DNA from: Sedimentisphaerales bacterium
GTDB lineage: Bacteria; Planctomycetota; Phycisphaerae; Sedimentisphaerales; SM23-30
Direction: 5' to 3'
Length of the DNA stretch: 7,685 nucleotides
NCBI GenBank assembly: GCA_030640865.1
Contig: DAOWIP010000310.1
Location: 1 to 7,685, forward strand
Both the position numbers and the translations under genes were made by a program. Of the stretch, positions 1 to 6,770 are shown in pieces. The notes beneath the pieces are model-generated. The model did no database searches. It was not told the DNA's origin and worked only from the letters and a program-made list of their open reading frames with translations. Numbering within the stretch: the stretch's first letter is position 1; the number at the start of each line of letters is the position of its first letter.

Positions 1-150
1 AAGACTCGGTGGCTGCCACCCCGTCAGGTGAGTAAATAGCGGGCATGGTCCGGGCTACTTAAGAACCCCCGCCCCCGCCTACGCGGGGACATGCTTAACA
101 GCAGGGGCTAATAAGAACCCCACGACATAAAGTCGGGGGCTAATAAACGC

Positions 151-172
151 GTGGGGTAAGACCCCACCCTAC
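151..172 (-). repeat. REP-like hairpin, stem 7, loop 3, CCTAC tail
   Basis: The arms GTGGGGT (151-157) and ACCCCAC (161-167) are perfectly complementary around the loop AAG, and CCTAC follows directly. Read on the minus strand the element begins GTAGG and then the palindrome, which is the canonical order of REP sequences recognised by RAYT transposases. It shares stem length, loop length, tail and the preceding TAAACGC with the element at 200-221, although the stems differ in sequence. Confidence 0.6.
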
Positions 173-199
173 AAGACTTGTAAATACAACAGTATAAAC

Positions 200-221
200 G
201 CGGGCCACAGGCCCGCCCTAC
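200..221 (-). repeat. REP-like hairpin, stem 7, loop 3, CCTAC tail
   Basis: The arms GCGGGCC (200-206) and GGCCCGC (210-216) pair perfectly around ACA, followed by CCTAC (217-221). The architecture is identical to the element 49 bp to its left. It lies 29 nt beyond the glgP stop codon, so it could also act as a 3' stabilising hairpin of that transcript. Confidence 0.6.
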
Positions 222-228
222 TTGAGGA

Positions 229-262
229 AAAGAATCCGTATAAAACCGCGTCAGGATTCTTT
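229..262 (-). terminator. Possible terminator hairpin over the glgP stop codon
   Basis: Perfect 9-bp arms AAAGAATCC (229-237) and GGATTCTTT (254-262) flank a 16-nt loop that contains the glgP stop codon (253-251). On the minus-strand transcript the second arm runs into a short U-rich stretch (UUCUUUUCC). The stem is AT-rich and the loop long, so this is at best a weak intrinsic terminator. Confidence 0.3.
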
Positions 263-2908
263 CAATATTTTTTCCTTTTTACTTTCTGCTTCATCATCTG
301 TGTTGTTCTCCTCGCTGTCCCAGCGAATCAGGCCCGTATCGTGTTTACAGGCCAGGTCCGGGTGCTGCGGAATAACGCGTACCGCGAAGCCGCACAGGCC
401 GCTGTATCGGCAGGGGATGAAACCGTTAAAGATATGCACACCATTGTCGTCAGCCGCTCCGATACATTCCATCGGTACTGACTCACCATCCTGGATGTTT
501 CCCTGTGAATCCACATTACCCTGATATAACTCCACCGTTACATCCGAAGGCTTGATACTGCCCAGTCTGACCTGGCAGCGGACCTGCAGCTTGCCGCCGA
601 CCTGCAACTCTCCGCTGCTGATGACATCGACTTTGCCGATCTCCACTTCTGGCCAGCGGTCGCGGATGCTTTCTTTCCAGTCCGCCAGTTCCCGGCTGCG
701 TTCCATATTATTGGCAGTGAACGCCTGCTGACGCCGCTGTCCGGGCAGATAAAAACGTTCAGCGTATTCTCCCACCATACGGGACGTGGAAAACTTAGGA
801 GTAAGCCGCATCATCGAATTTTTCATCATCCTGATCCATTCCCGCGGCAGCCGATCTGTCCCGCGTTCATAGAATTTGGGAATCACTTCCTTCTCCAGCA
901 GATTGTATAAAGTATGTGACTCAACTTCATCCTCGTAATTCGGGTCCTGATAGCTTTCGCCTGATCCTATAGCCCAGCCGACGTCTCCGGAATATCCTTC
1001 GCACCACCAGCCGTCCAGCACGCTCAGATTCAGTCCACCGTTCACCAGTACCTTCATACCACTTGTGCCCGACGCCTCCATACCTCGCCGCGGCGTGTTC
1101 AACCAGACATCGACTCCCTGCACAAGATAGCGGGCTACATTGATGTCATAGTTCTCCAGAAGCACGACCTGCCGTCGAAATTCATCTTCGCGTATATAAT
1201 GGACGATCTTGCGAATCAGCTCTTTGCCTTCCGAATCACGCGGATGCGCCTTACCGGCGAAAATTATCTGCACCGGACGGTCCTTATCGGAAAGGATTTT
1301 AATGAAACGATCGATGTCCCTGAACAGCAACGTACCCCGCTTATAGGTGGCGAACCGCCGGGCAAAACCGATTGTCAGCGCCTGTGGGTTGAGTACCTCC
1401 TCAGCCTGAGCGAGGGCGGCCTGACCGGCGCCACGTCTTTTTAATTGCTCCTGCAGTCGAAGCCGTGTGAATGTTACCAGACGTTCCCGCCGACGTTCGT
1501 GTGTTCGCCAGAGTTCCTCATCCGGTATCTGTTCGATCCGGCGGAACGGCGACTCTTCACTGGGCTGCTCCATCCAGTCGGCCCCCAGATAACGCTCGAA
1601 CAACTCACTCATATCGTGTGAAATCCAACTCTTGACGTGTATCCCATTGGTAATCGAAGTGATCGGCACTTCGTGCGACGGCACACCATTCCAGATATTA
1701 TTACACATCTCACGCGATATTTCACCGTGCAGCTTACTCACGCCATTACGAAAAGTCGATAGCCGTAGTGCCAGATTGGTCATACTGAACGGCTCATTGT
1801 TATTTTGTGGATCAACCCGGCCCATCGCCAGAAAATCCTGCCATTTCAAATTAAGTTTTTTGCTGTAGTTACTGAAATATTTCTCCATCATAGCCGGAGC
1901 GAACACGTCATGGCCGGCTGGGACCGGTGTGTGTGTCGTGAATACATTATTGCATACCGTAGCTTCACGGGCCTGGGCATAAGTAAGCTGATGTTCTTCC
2001 ATCGCCCGGCGAATACGCTCCAGACCAAGAAACGACGCATGCCCCTCGTTCATGTGAAAGACCTCCGGCTCTATATTCAGCGTCTTCAAAGCGGTATAGC
2101 CGCCGATACCGAGGACGATCTCCTGGCGGATACGCATATTACTGTCGCCGCCGTAAAGATGAGCCGTTATCTGCCGGTCCTCAATTCGGTTGCATCGCAG
2201 ATTGGTGTCCAGCATATACAAATCAATCCGCCCTACTTTGATCCGCCATATCTGCACTACCACATCATGGCCGGCGATGTCAATATGAAAGCGGATCGGG
2301 CGACCGTCTTCATGTATCATCAGCGTTACGGGCATATTATAGAAGTCGTTTTCCGGATATGATTCCTGTTGCCAGCCGTCGGCGTTGAGATACTGCTGGA
2401 AATAACCTTGTCGGTACAGCATTCCCACTCCCACCAGCGGCAAACCTAAATCACTGGCACTTTTCAGATGATCCCCCGCCAGAATGCCAAGGCCGCCGGA
2501 ATACAACGGCAGCGATTCATGCAGGCCGAACTCCGCACTGAAATAGGCAATCTTGCCTGTCTCTTCGCTGTTGCCCGAATCGACGGTGTTATCGCCGTTC
2601 ACGGTATGCTCCAGAGCGTCGTACCAGCGAGGCCCTTCCATATAGGCCTGCATCTTTTTATGGACCCGTTCCAGGTGAGACAGCAGACCGGCGTCTTCGG
2701 CAGCGGCATTGAGTCGCTCCTGGGAAAGCCGGCCGAGCATCTTGACCGGATTATGACCACACTTGTCCCACAGTTCCCGATCCAGCCGTCGGAATAAATC
2801 AACTGCCTCATAGTCCCAGCCCCAGAATAGATTATTGGCAATATCCTTGAGCGGCTGGAGCTTTTCGGGCAATGACGGTACGACTACAAATGTTCTGACT
2901 TTTCTCAT
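251..2908 (-). CDS. glgP: Alpha-glucan (glycogen/maltodextrin) phosphorylase, GT35, DUF3417-containing form
   Basis: An 885-residue cytoplasmic enzyme that cleaves alpha-1,4-glucan with inorganic phosphate to release glucose-1-phosphate, using pyridoxal phosphate. Residues 1-120 match the DUF3417 N-terminal region of the bacterial/archaeal alpha-glucan phosphorylase family (PSLPEKLQPLKDIANNLFWGW). The catalytic part follows: FSAEFGLHESLP near 123, HMNEGHASF at 285, THTPVPAGHD at 325, the phosphate-region motif RRFATYKR at 517, and EASGTSGMK at 611-619, where Lys619 is the expected PLP Schiff-base lysine. Residues from about 750 form a C-terminal extension ending in a charged tail rich in Asp, Glu and Lys. 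Length is normal for the family (about 830-890) and no frame break is seen. The ATG is preceded by AGGTGG six bases upstream, which fixes the start. A 355-nt spacer separates it from the upstream NTPase gene, so it is probably transcribed alone. It would mobilise storage glycogen or imported maltodextrins. Confidence 0.96.
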   Translation of the reverse strand: MRKVRTFVVVPSLPEKLQPLKDIANNLFWGWDYEAVDLFRRLDRELWDKCGHNPVKMLGRLSQERLNAAAEDAGLLSHLERVHKKMQAYMEGPRWYDALEHTVNGDNTVDSGNSEETGKIAYFSAEFGLHESLPLYSGGLGILAGDHLKSASDLGLPLVGVGMLYRQGYFQQYLNADGWQQESYPENDFYNMPVTLMIHEDGRPIRFHIDIAGHDVVVQIWRIKVGRIDLYMLDTNLRCNRIEDRQITAHLYGGDSNMRIRQEIVLGIGGYTALKTLNIEPEVFHMNEGHASFLGLERIRRAMEEHQLTYAQAREATVCNNVFTTHTPVPAGHDVFAPAMMEKYFSNYSKKLNLKWQDFLAMGRVDPQNNNEPFSMTNLALRLSTFRNGVSKLHGEISREMCNNIWNGVPSHEVPITSITNGIHVKSWISHDMSELFERYLGADWMEQPSEESPFRRIEQIPDEELWRTHERRRERLVTFTRLRLQEQLKRRGAGQAALAQAEEVLNPQALTIGFARRFATYKRGTLLFRDIDRFIKILSDKDRPVQIIFAGKAHPRDSEGKELIRKIVHYIREDEFRRQVVLLENYDINVARYLVQGVDVWLNTPRRGMEASGTSGMKVLVNGGLNLSVLDGWWCEGYSGDVGWAIGSGESYQDPNYEDEVESHTLYNLLEKEVIPKFYERGTDRLPREWIRMMKNSMMRLTPKFSTSRMVGEYAERFYLPGQRRQQAFTANNMERSRELADWKESIRDRWPEVEIGKVDVISSGELQVGGKLQVRCQVRLGSIKPSDVTVELYQGNVDSQGNIQDGESVPMECIGAADDNGVHIFNGFIPCRYSGLCGFAVRVIPQHPDLACKHDTGLIRWDSEENNTDDEAESKKEKILKES

Positions 2909-2914
2909 ATAACA

Positions 2915-2920
2915 CCACCT
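2915..2920 (-). promoter_or_regulatory. Ribosome binding site of glgP
   Basis: AGGTGG on the minus strand, six bases before the ATG at 2908, a near-consensus Shine-Dalgarno sequence that supports the chosen start. Confidence 0.75.
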
Positions 2921-2969
2921 GTTCCGTTTCTGTCACCGTGGCCCTCGTCCGGCCGAGATATTGGATCCG

Positions 2970-2997
2970 ATAATAACGACTGTCACGGCGACATCAA
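2970..2997 (-). promoter_or_regulatory. Candidate sigma70-like promoter for glgP
   Basis: On the minus strand, TTGATG (2997-2992) and TATTAT (2975-2970) are separated by 16 bp, which would place the transcript start near 2963 and give a leader of about 55 nt. A very AT-rich block lies just upstream at 3000-3032 and could help as an UP-like or easily melted region. The -35 match is only moderate. Confidence 0.35.
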
Positions 2998-3117
2998 AGT
3001 TATAATATTACTACACTATATATATATTTTATTCGGCGATTTTGCTATAGGGCTAAAGTATTAAAGTACGTCGGCTGATTATTGTCGGAGAGTGGAGGGT
3101 AGAGAGTTGGCACAACG

Positions 3118-3156
3118 AGATTAAAACGGTGCGATACATCGCACCCTGCTTAATCT
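3118..3156. repeat. Long imperfect hairpin with REP-like core
   Basis: The inner arms GGTGCGAT (3128-3135) and ATCGCACC (3138-3145) pair over 8 bp around AC and are followed by CTGC. Outer arms AGATTAA (3118-3124) and TTAATCT (3150-3156) are also perfectly complementary, so the whole 39 bp can fold as one hairpin with a small internal loop (AAC against CTGC). The core plus tail resembles the REP units at the two ends of the window, with CTGC in place of CTAC. It could be a REP copy or a bidirectional terminator between the NTPase gene and glgP, although it lacks a T tract. Confidence 0.6.
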
Positions 3157-3263
3157 GACTACCGACATATAACGTCCGATATTATTGACTTCCTGGAATT
3201 GGAATTTAGCGAAGGGGGGTATGCGGTTTTTTTGGGTCTTCCTTATGGCTGCATACTGCTGTT

Positions 3264-3845
3264 TCAGTCGGTAGTTGTCGATTCGCTCGGTGGTTGCTGA
3301 TTTGGTGGGAATTGTTTTTTGAGCAGTTTGATAACCGAATCGACGGCCTCCGGCTGGCTGGCGGGAAGAACAGAGCAGGGATACTGCGCATAAAGTTCAC
3401 TAACCTTCACCAGCAATTTCTCACGCACAACGAGCAGTAACAGACCCTCGGCGGAGGTAATCAGTTTATCAACCGATTTGCGCCAGCCGTGATTCTCTAT
3501 CTCCAGAGGACCAAATTCATCAATTATCATTAATTGAGCGGAATGTGTATCAGGTGAGTTAAGCGTCAGGTGTCCCAGTTCCAGGCCCCGCTTTATGAAC
3601 GTGAAGGCACTTGTATGTCGTGGCGTTTGTGGGCCGCGACGGGCCAGAGGGGTGTGCTTGCCGGTTTTGATGTCCCGCACATCAAAACCGATTAAAGTAC
3701 TGTCGGTGTATTGGGCCGGGCTCAACAAACCAGCCACCCGGAAGCCCTCGGCACCGACGCGGTCAATGAGCCGCGACACAGCGGTAGTCTTACCGGATTG
3801 CCTGGTACCAGTCCATAGAATAAGTTTTGTATCTTGCGGCAACAT
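3264..3845 (-). CDS. THEP1-like P-loop NTPase (NTPase_1 family)
   Basis: A 193-residue soluble protein resembling nucleoside-triphosphatase THEP1. It begins with a beta strand and Walker A motif, LILWTGTRQSGKTT (GxxxxGKT at residues 13-20). A strand with RVAGLLSP follows near 36, then the family-typical IGFDVRDI near 52-59, and the Walker B region LMIIDEFGPLEIE at 105-117 with Asp109-Glu110. The last 16 residues are a Pro/Gln/Ser/Thr-rich tail that looks disordered. THEP1 enzymes hydrolyse several NTPs in vitro; their cellular role is poorly defined, so the substrate here is unknown. The ATG at 3845 has only a weak GAGAG upstream with short spacing, but no better in-frame start exists. The gene lies 108 nt after the membrane protein gene on the same strand and may be co-transcribed with it, with the NTPase perhaps energising or sensing for the membrane protein. 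That link is inference. Confidence 0.82.
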   Translation of the reverse strand: MLPQDTKLILWTGTRQSGKTTAVSRLIDRVGAEGFRVAGLLSPAQYTDSTLIGFDVRDIKTGKHTPLARRGPQTPRHTSAFTFIKRGLELGHLTLNSPDTHSAQLMIIDEFGPLEIENHGWRKSVDKLITSAEGLLLLVVREKLLVKVSELYAQYPCSVLPASQPEAVDSVIKLLKKQFPPNQQPPSESTTTD

Positions 3846-3860
3846 TAAACTCTCATAATA

Positions 3861-3884
3861 TACGCACCGCGTATGGGAATTCCC
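3861..3884. repeat. Adjacent short palindromes before the NTPase start
   Basis: TACGC/GCGTA (3861-3873, 3-nt loop) is followed after two bases by the perfect 10-bp palindrome GGGAATTCCC (3875-3884). They lie 16-39 nt upstream of the NTPase ATG, inside the probable messenger. They could be an operator or a leader hairpin, or chance. Confidence 0.3.
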
Positions 3885-3953
3885 GCGAGCGAAACCGTAA
3901 CATGTTGTAAGGTTACTTACCCGCGTACTAACGGGAAAACTCCATCGTGAGCA

Positions 3954-4580
3954 CTATATCTGCGGGATAAATGCCGCCAAGCCAAAGACCCATAGTCCGG
4001 CGGTTACTAATGAAATACTGCCCGGCGCCCATTGAATACGAAGATCGAAAGGGCTGGCGAGTCCGGCCTTAAGCCGCTCACCCAAACGAAAAGAAAGCGG
4101 TACCAGCACAGCACAAACAACCGCCGTGAGGGTTCCACTTACTCCGATGTGGTGGAGCACCTTGCCCAAACCAGTTTGTACCCAATAGTCATACCGGAAT
4201 ATATAGGTTATCAGCACGGCAAACAAGGCATAGCTCATATAGACGGCAGCGACGGCACTCAGCGCACGGCTCTTTATCCTGAATACGCCGAAAACGAGGT
4301 CGTAACAAATACCCGTCAGCAAAATTCCCAGAAAATGGCAGGCGAAAAACGGGGTATTGAGGAATTTATACAACATTGCGCACGCGGCAATAAGGGTGGC
4401 CATGCCTAACTGAGGTAAATATGCCCTCGCTATAGTCAAAATAACCAAGGCAACTGCCGTCAGCGGGATCGCGGCATAATCCTGTAAGCCCGCAATATAT
4501 AAGAGTCCGCCCAGCTTCGCTTCAGAGATACCCCAAAGGCCGCTAAAAAACAGTATTCCTAAAATACACCCTTTTTTCAT
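3954..4580 (-). CDS. Multi-pass inner-membrane protein of unknown function
   Basis: I do not recognise this 208-residue hydrophobic protein with certainty. From MKKGCILGIL onward there are six or seven likely membrane segments, near residues 4-20, 36-52, 57-73, 79-99, 105-128, 148-165 and 188-205, joined by short loops, with a positively charged loop at 165-171 (RLGERLK). Size and topology resemble small integral subunits such as ECF-type transporter S components, but no diagnostic motif is seen, so this is only a suggestion. The start at 4580 is chosen because GGAAGGAG lies eight bases upstream; the frame is open for 22 more codons to an ATG at 4646, but that extension is hydrophilic and has no ribosome binding site. 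It precedes the THEP1-like NTPase gene on the same strand with a 108-nt gap, so the two may work together. Confidence 0.75.
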   Translation of the reverse strand: MKKGCILGILFFSGLWGISEAKLGGLLYIAGLQDYAAIPLTAVALVILTIARAYLPQLGMATLIAACAMLYKFLNTPFFACHFLGILLTGICYDLVFGVFRIKSRALSAVAAVYMSYALFAVLITYIFRYDYWVQTGLGKVLHHIGVSGTLTAVVCAVLVPLSFRLGERLKAGLASPFDLRIQWAPGSISLVTAGLWVFGLAAFIPQI

Positions 4581-4588
4581 CTGTAATA

Positions 4589-4596
4589 CTCCTTCC
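4589..4596 (-). promoter_or_regulatory. Strong ribosome binding site deciding the membrane protein start
   Basis: GGAAGGAG on the minus strand ends eight bases before the ATG at 4580. It is the best Shine-Dalgarno sequence in the window and argues against the longer reading from 4646. Confidence 0.8.
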
Positions 4597-4635
4597 AAAA
4601 CATGATTTTCAACTCGCGTCGAATTCCATAAGTGC

Positions 4636-4721
4636 ATTATAACCAAGCAGATACGCTATTAAGCCTGCCGAGGTTCACCACAGCCGGATTAGCATTCTAT
4701 CACGTTTTACAACAAATGCAA
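4636..4721 (-). promoter_or_regulatory. Candidate promoter region for the membrane protein gene
   Basis: Two minus-strand candidates are visible. The first is TTGCAT (4721-4716) with 16 bp to TAGAAT (4699-4694), giving a leader of about 107 nt. The second is a perfect TATAAT (4641-4636) with no good -35. Either would make the membrane protein and NTPase genes a unit separate from the dockerin gene, whose stop codon lies at 4730-4728. Confidence 0.33.
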
Positions 4722-4727
4722 TCAGAA

Positions 4728-5696
4728 TTATTTATCATTTACAAGCCAATTTTCTGAAAACTTCTCCAGATCGGGTGGGTCAACGTAGGTGTTTTGGTTC
4801 AGGTCGGCACCGCCGCACCAGTTGGGGTCTTTGCAGCCGCCTTCGAGCCAGTGAGCGGCAAACAAACCGAAATCAAGCAAGTCAACATCGCAGTCGTCAT
4901 CGAAATCGGCCGTCTGTCCCACGGTAAAATCATCTGTGGTGGTTGTGAGCAATTGATAATAATCCCATCCCTTGTCAGGATTCGTGTATTGTTCGAGGAT
5001 ACCCTCAACAGCACAGAACCGGCTGCCGAGTTCCACGTAAGGGTGGTAATCACCGATTGCGTCCACGTTCATATAATCGGCCGCCCAGCAACTCCAATTC
5101 GGGTCCGAGGGATACTCGAAACTTTGCAAAACGTAATTATCACTCGCCTTGCCGAGGCCTATGCGGGTTACGGTGATTTTTTCGACGCGAAGATACATAG
5201 CTTCGTACATTTCGGCACTATGGTCAATAACGTGCCATTCGTCGGCAGGGCCTTCAACAGGTGCCGCGATATCAGCACAGGTAACCGATATGGCATCAGG
5301 TGTTGGGTAGCTATCTCCCACTACGAAACCGGAACCGGATTCATACGCCAGTTGGGTGTTGCCCCTGCTTTCTTCGACGATTGTGTTAGTGAAAGACAGC
5401 CATTCGCCGACGTTCACACCTGAAAAGGCATCCGTACCCGTAAAATCTTTAACAGTTAGACCGCCCCAGCCGTCCGGGTGAGCGGGATCATAGAGCGTAA
5501 GTTTGGGACTGTAACCAGCATACTTGTGGATGACTATTCCGCCGAAACAATCGACCACTTCGTTAACGTGAAGACTTGTACCGTCCGCATTTGTAGTGTA
5601 TTGGATGTCATAGATTGACAGGCTATCGGCCGGCAAGCCATTTGCCATACCGAGCAGAACCATAGCCGCGATACTGATTGTAATTGTTTTCTTCAT
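4728..5696 (-). CDS. Secreted dockerin-type protein with probable tandem OB-like domains
   Basis: A 322-residue exported protein. Residues 1-23 (MKKTITISIAAMVLLGMANG, then LPA) form a Sec signal peptide, probably cut before DSLSIYD. Residues about 24-140 (IYDIQY..., LTVKDFTG, NVGEWLSFTNTIVEESRGNTQLAY) follow the pattern of OB-fold modules found at the N-terminus of extracellular nucleases such as ExeM and YhcR; residues about 155-258 look like a second, diverged copy ending LLTTTTDDFTV. No nuclease domain follows. Residues 264-275 (DFDDDCDVDLLD) and 298-309 (DLNQNTYVDPPD) are two dockerin calcium loops, each followed by a helix ending in W-L. The ATG at 5696 is chosen because it opens the signal peptide and has GGAG eleven bases upstream; the frame is open back to 5864 but that part overlaps the pseudopilin gene. 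It starts 76 nt after that gene and is probably co-transcribed. The dockerin assignment is firm; the OB assignment is inference. Confidence 0.85.
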   Translation of the reverse strand: MKKTITISIAAMVLLGMANGLPADSLSIYDIQYTTNADGTSLHVNEVVDCFGGIVIHKYAGYSPKLTLYDPAHPDGWGGLTVKDFTGTDAFSGVNVGEWLSFTNTIVEESRGNTQLAYESGSGFVVGDSYPTPDAISVTCADIAAPVEGPADEWHVIDHSAEMYEAMYLRVEKITVTRIGLGKASDNYVLQSFEYPSDPNWSCWAADYMNVDAIGDYHPYVELGSRFCAVEGILEQYTNPDKGWDYYQLLTTTTDDFTVGQTADFDDDCDVDLLDFGLFAAHWLEGGCKDPNWCGGADLNQNTYVDPPDLEKFSENWLVNDK

Positions 5697-5734
5697 TGTT
5701 TTCTTTTCTCCATAAATAGTAGTTCCTGTTACTT

Positions 5735-5748
5735 CCGAATCCCGAATC
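5735..5748. repeat. Tandem 7-mer in the pseudopilin-dockerin spacer
   Basis: CCGAATC occurs twice head to tail at 5735-5741 and 5742-5748, next to a GAATTC palindrome (5759-5764) within the 76-nt spacer. It is a short low-complexity patch and may be a remnant of a dispersed repeat. Confidence 0.35.
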
Positions 5749-5772
5749 CTGTATTCAGAATTCCTCTCTTTC

Positions 5773-6582
5773 TTAATACGGATACCAGTTGTAATCGTTG
5801 CGGGGCGGTACCTCGAGGTCGGCGGGCCAATCCTCTTTCCAGACGGACGGCTTCCATTCGACATGGGTGTCGCAATAAAGCAGTGAGCCGCCTATTTTCT
5901 CACCGCTACGGGCGTGGCGAGCACTGAACGCCTTGGGGTAACTGCCACAGTGTTTGCCGGCGTTACGATATTTTTCCTGCCCGTCGTAGCCGAGCCTTGG
6001 ATCAAGCAACTGATCAAACAGCAGTATAACCCGCGCGGGTTTTCTTATACGGGTTGTCTTGAGAAAGGACGGCATATTATTTCCGCCGGGCTGGTTGTAT
6101 GGCGGCCAACAATTCTCGTCCAGTTCGAGACAGGAATTCATCGCGTAAGAGAAGAATCCGTTTCTAATGGGTTTGTATGTATAGCAGTCCAGCGGGGCCA
6201 GTTTCGCCGCGGGGCATTGAAATACGCTGTCCTCGCCGGGGCGTTGGCCACGAGGGTGATCGTAAAATGGTTTCTCGCCCATCAAAGGAGGAATCATATC
6301 GACCCAGCCGAATTTGTCCGCCTCGCTGCTGCCACGGTCCTGACTGTCAATATGAGGATACATGTCGTCATTTCCCTGAGCGTACATCTCAAAGGCGAGA
6401 CCCCACTGCCGTAATTGCGTCTGGCAGACGGTCTGTTTGGCCAGAGACCTTGCCCGGCCCAGAGCCGGCAGCAAAATACTGATCAAAACAGCTATAATCG
6501 AGATTACCACCAACAACTCAATAAGCGTAAAACCCTCGCTTACAAGTGTTCGAGTCTTCTTTTGCCGGGCGGTTACAGCCAT
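5773..6582 (-). CDS. Type II secretion pseudopilin-like protein, planctomycete DUF1559-like
   Basis: A 269-residue protein with a type IV prepilin-like N-terminus: a basic leader of 17 residues ending in SEG, then FTLIELLVV and a hydrophobic helix to about residue 40 ([12 protein letters not shown]). Prepilin peptidase would cut after Gly17, leaving Phe+1 and Glu+5 (Glu22). The globular part contains the pattern seen in many planctomycete pseudopilin-like proteins: [13 protein letters not shown] near 64-76, VFQCPA near 120, and near the C-terminus ARH(223)...[10 protein letters not shown] (235-243), where the usual DGHVE is DTHVEW. These proteins occur in large paralogous families in Phycisphaerae; the exact role is unknown, with assembly into a periplasmic pseudopilus or surface display both possible. 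The ATG at 6582 is preferred, with a weak GGAAAG eleven bases upstream; an in-frame TTG at 6603 would add seven residues but has no ribosome binding site. A secreted dockerin gene follows 76 nt downstream. Confidence 0.88.
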   Translation of the reverse strand: MAVTARQKKTRTLVSEGFTLIELLVVISIIAVLISILLPALGRARSLAKQTVCQTQLRQWGLAFEMYAQGNDDMYPHIDSQDRGSSEADKFGWVDMIPPLMGEKPFYDHPRGQRPGEDSVFQCPAAKLAPLDCYTYKPIRNGFFSYAMNSCLELDENCWPPYNQPGGNNMPSFLKTTRIRKPARVILLFDQLLDPRLGYDGQEKYRNAGKHCGSYPKAFSARHARSGEKIGGSLLYCDTHVEWKPSVWKEDWPADLEVPPRNDYNWYPY

Positions 6583-6658
6583 ATTATTATAAACTTTCCA
6601 CAAGATGGCAGCGGTATATACCAGCCAGCGTTATGCACAGCCATACATATCGCTTGTT

Positions 6659-6687
6659 TTTATACACCTTCGGCTCCAAGTGGTCAA
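6659..6687 (-). promoter_or_regulatory. Sigma70-like promoter of the pseudopilin-dockerin pair
   Basis: On the minus strand, TTGACC (6687-6682) is followed after exactly 17 bp by TATAAA (6664-6659), a five-of-six match at each element. Transcription would start near 6652, leaving a leader of about 70 nt. It is the best promoter match in the window, and a perfect palindrome (6694-6711) lies six bases upstream of its -35 element. Confidence 0.55.
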
Positions 6688-6693
6688 GATAAA

Positions 6694-6711
6694 TTTGACG
6701 CCAGCGTCAAA
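6694..6711. promoter_or_regulatory. Operator-like palindrome 1 (8-2-8)
   Basis: TTTGACGC (6694-6701) and GCGTCAAA (6704-6711) are perfect complements around CA. The centre lies about 50 bp upstream of the predicted pseudopilin transcript start, a usual position for an activator dimer. A diverged partner with the same geometry lies at 6771-6788. Confidence 0.45.
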
Positions 6712-6770
6712 ATACTTTGCCCCCTCGATTTTGGAGCATTGGCGTTTTTTTTTGTGGCGTTTTTCGGACT

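Larger units (their letters stand above)
1..222. repeat. Cluster of REP-like palindromes downstream of glgP
   Basis: This noncoding stretch is packed with short inverted repeats. Visible hairpins are: GGTGGC/GCCACC at 8-20; CCCCGC/GCGGGG at 73-88 with a 4-nt loop; CCCC-A-CGAC/GTCGGGGG at 118-139 with a 5-nt loop; and two near-identical units at 151-172 and 200-221, listed separately. The words GGGGCTAATAA (104-114 and 136-146) and TAAACGCG (144-151 and 195-202) occur twice as direct repeats. The stems differ in sequence, but several units are followed by CTAC or CTAA. That fits a REP or BIME-like array better than a single transcription terminator, although the hairpins nearest glgP could also stop or stabilise its transcript. 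No open reading frame of note is present. Confidence 0.65.
2909..3263. other. Intergenic spacer between NTPase gene and glgP
   Basis: This 355-nt stretch has no convincing coding region. It holds the glgP ribosome binding site and candidate promoter, an AT-rich block (3000-3032, with an alternating TA run at 3018-3027), and the long imperfect hairpin at 3118-3156. A run of six G at 3214-3219 and of seven T at 3227-3233 lie just beyond the NTPase stop codon. No clear intrinsic terminator for the NTPase gene is visible. Confidence 0.6.

Noticed and set aside
1805..2362. A 185-codon plus-strand open frame inside glgP
   Set aside because: It is antisense to a well-conserved part of the phosphorylase, has no family resemblance, and has no ribosome binding site.
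3200..3263. Intrinsic terminator after the NTPase gene, from the T and G runs and the GTATGC/GCATAC pair
   Set aside because: The arms are only 6 bp and 26 nt apart, and the T run lies on the wrong side and strand for the NTPase transcript.
4581..4646. Longer N-terminus of the membrane protein from the ATG at 4646
   Set aside because: The extra 22 residues are hydrophilic and contain the strong GGAAGGAG site of the internal start within their coding sequence.
4581..4693. Cobalamin or other known riboswitch in the membrane protein leader
   Set aside because: No class-defining conserved block could be found by eye and the pairings seen are short.
4794..5423. A 209-codon plus-strand open frame antisense to the dockerin gene
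   Set aside because: The minus-strand reading has a signal peptide and two dockerin loops; the antisense product shows no recognisable domain.
5697..5864. Longer N-terminus of the dockerin protein from the ATG at 5864
   Set aside because: It overlaps the end of the pseudopilin gene and would bury the signal peptide behind 56 basic residues.
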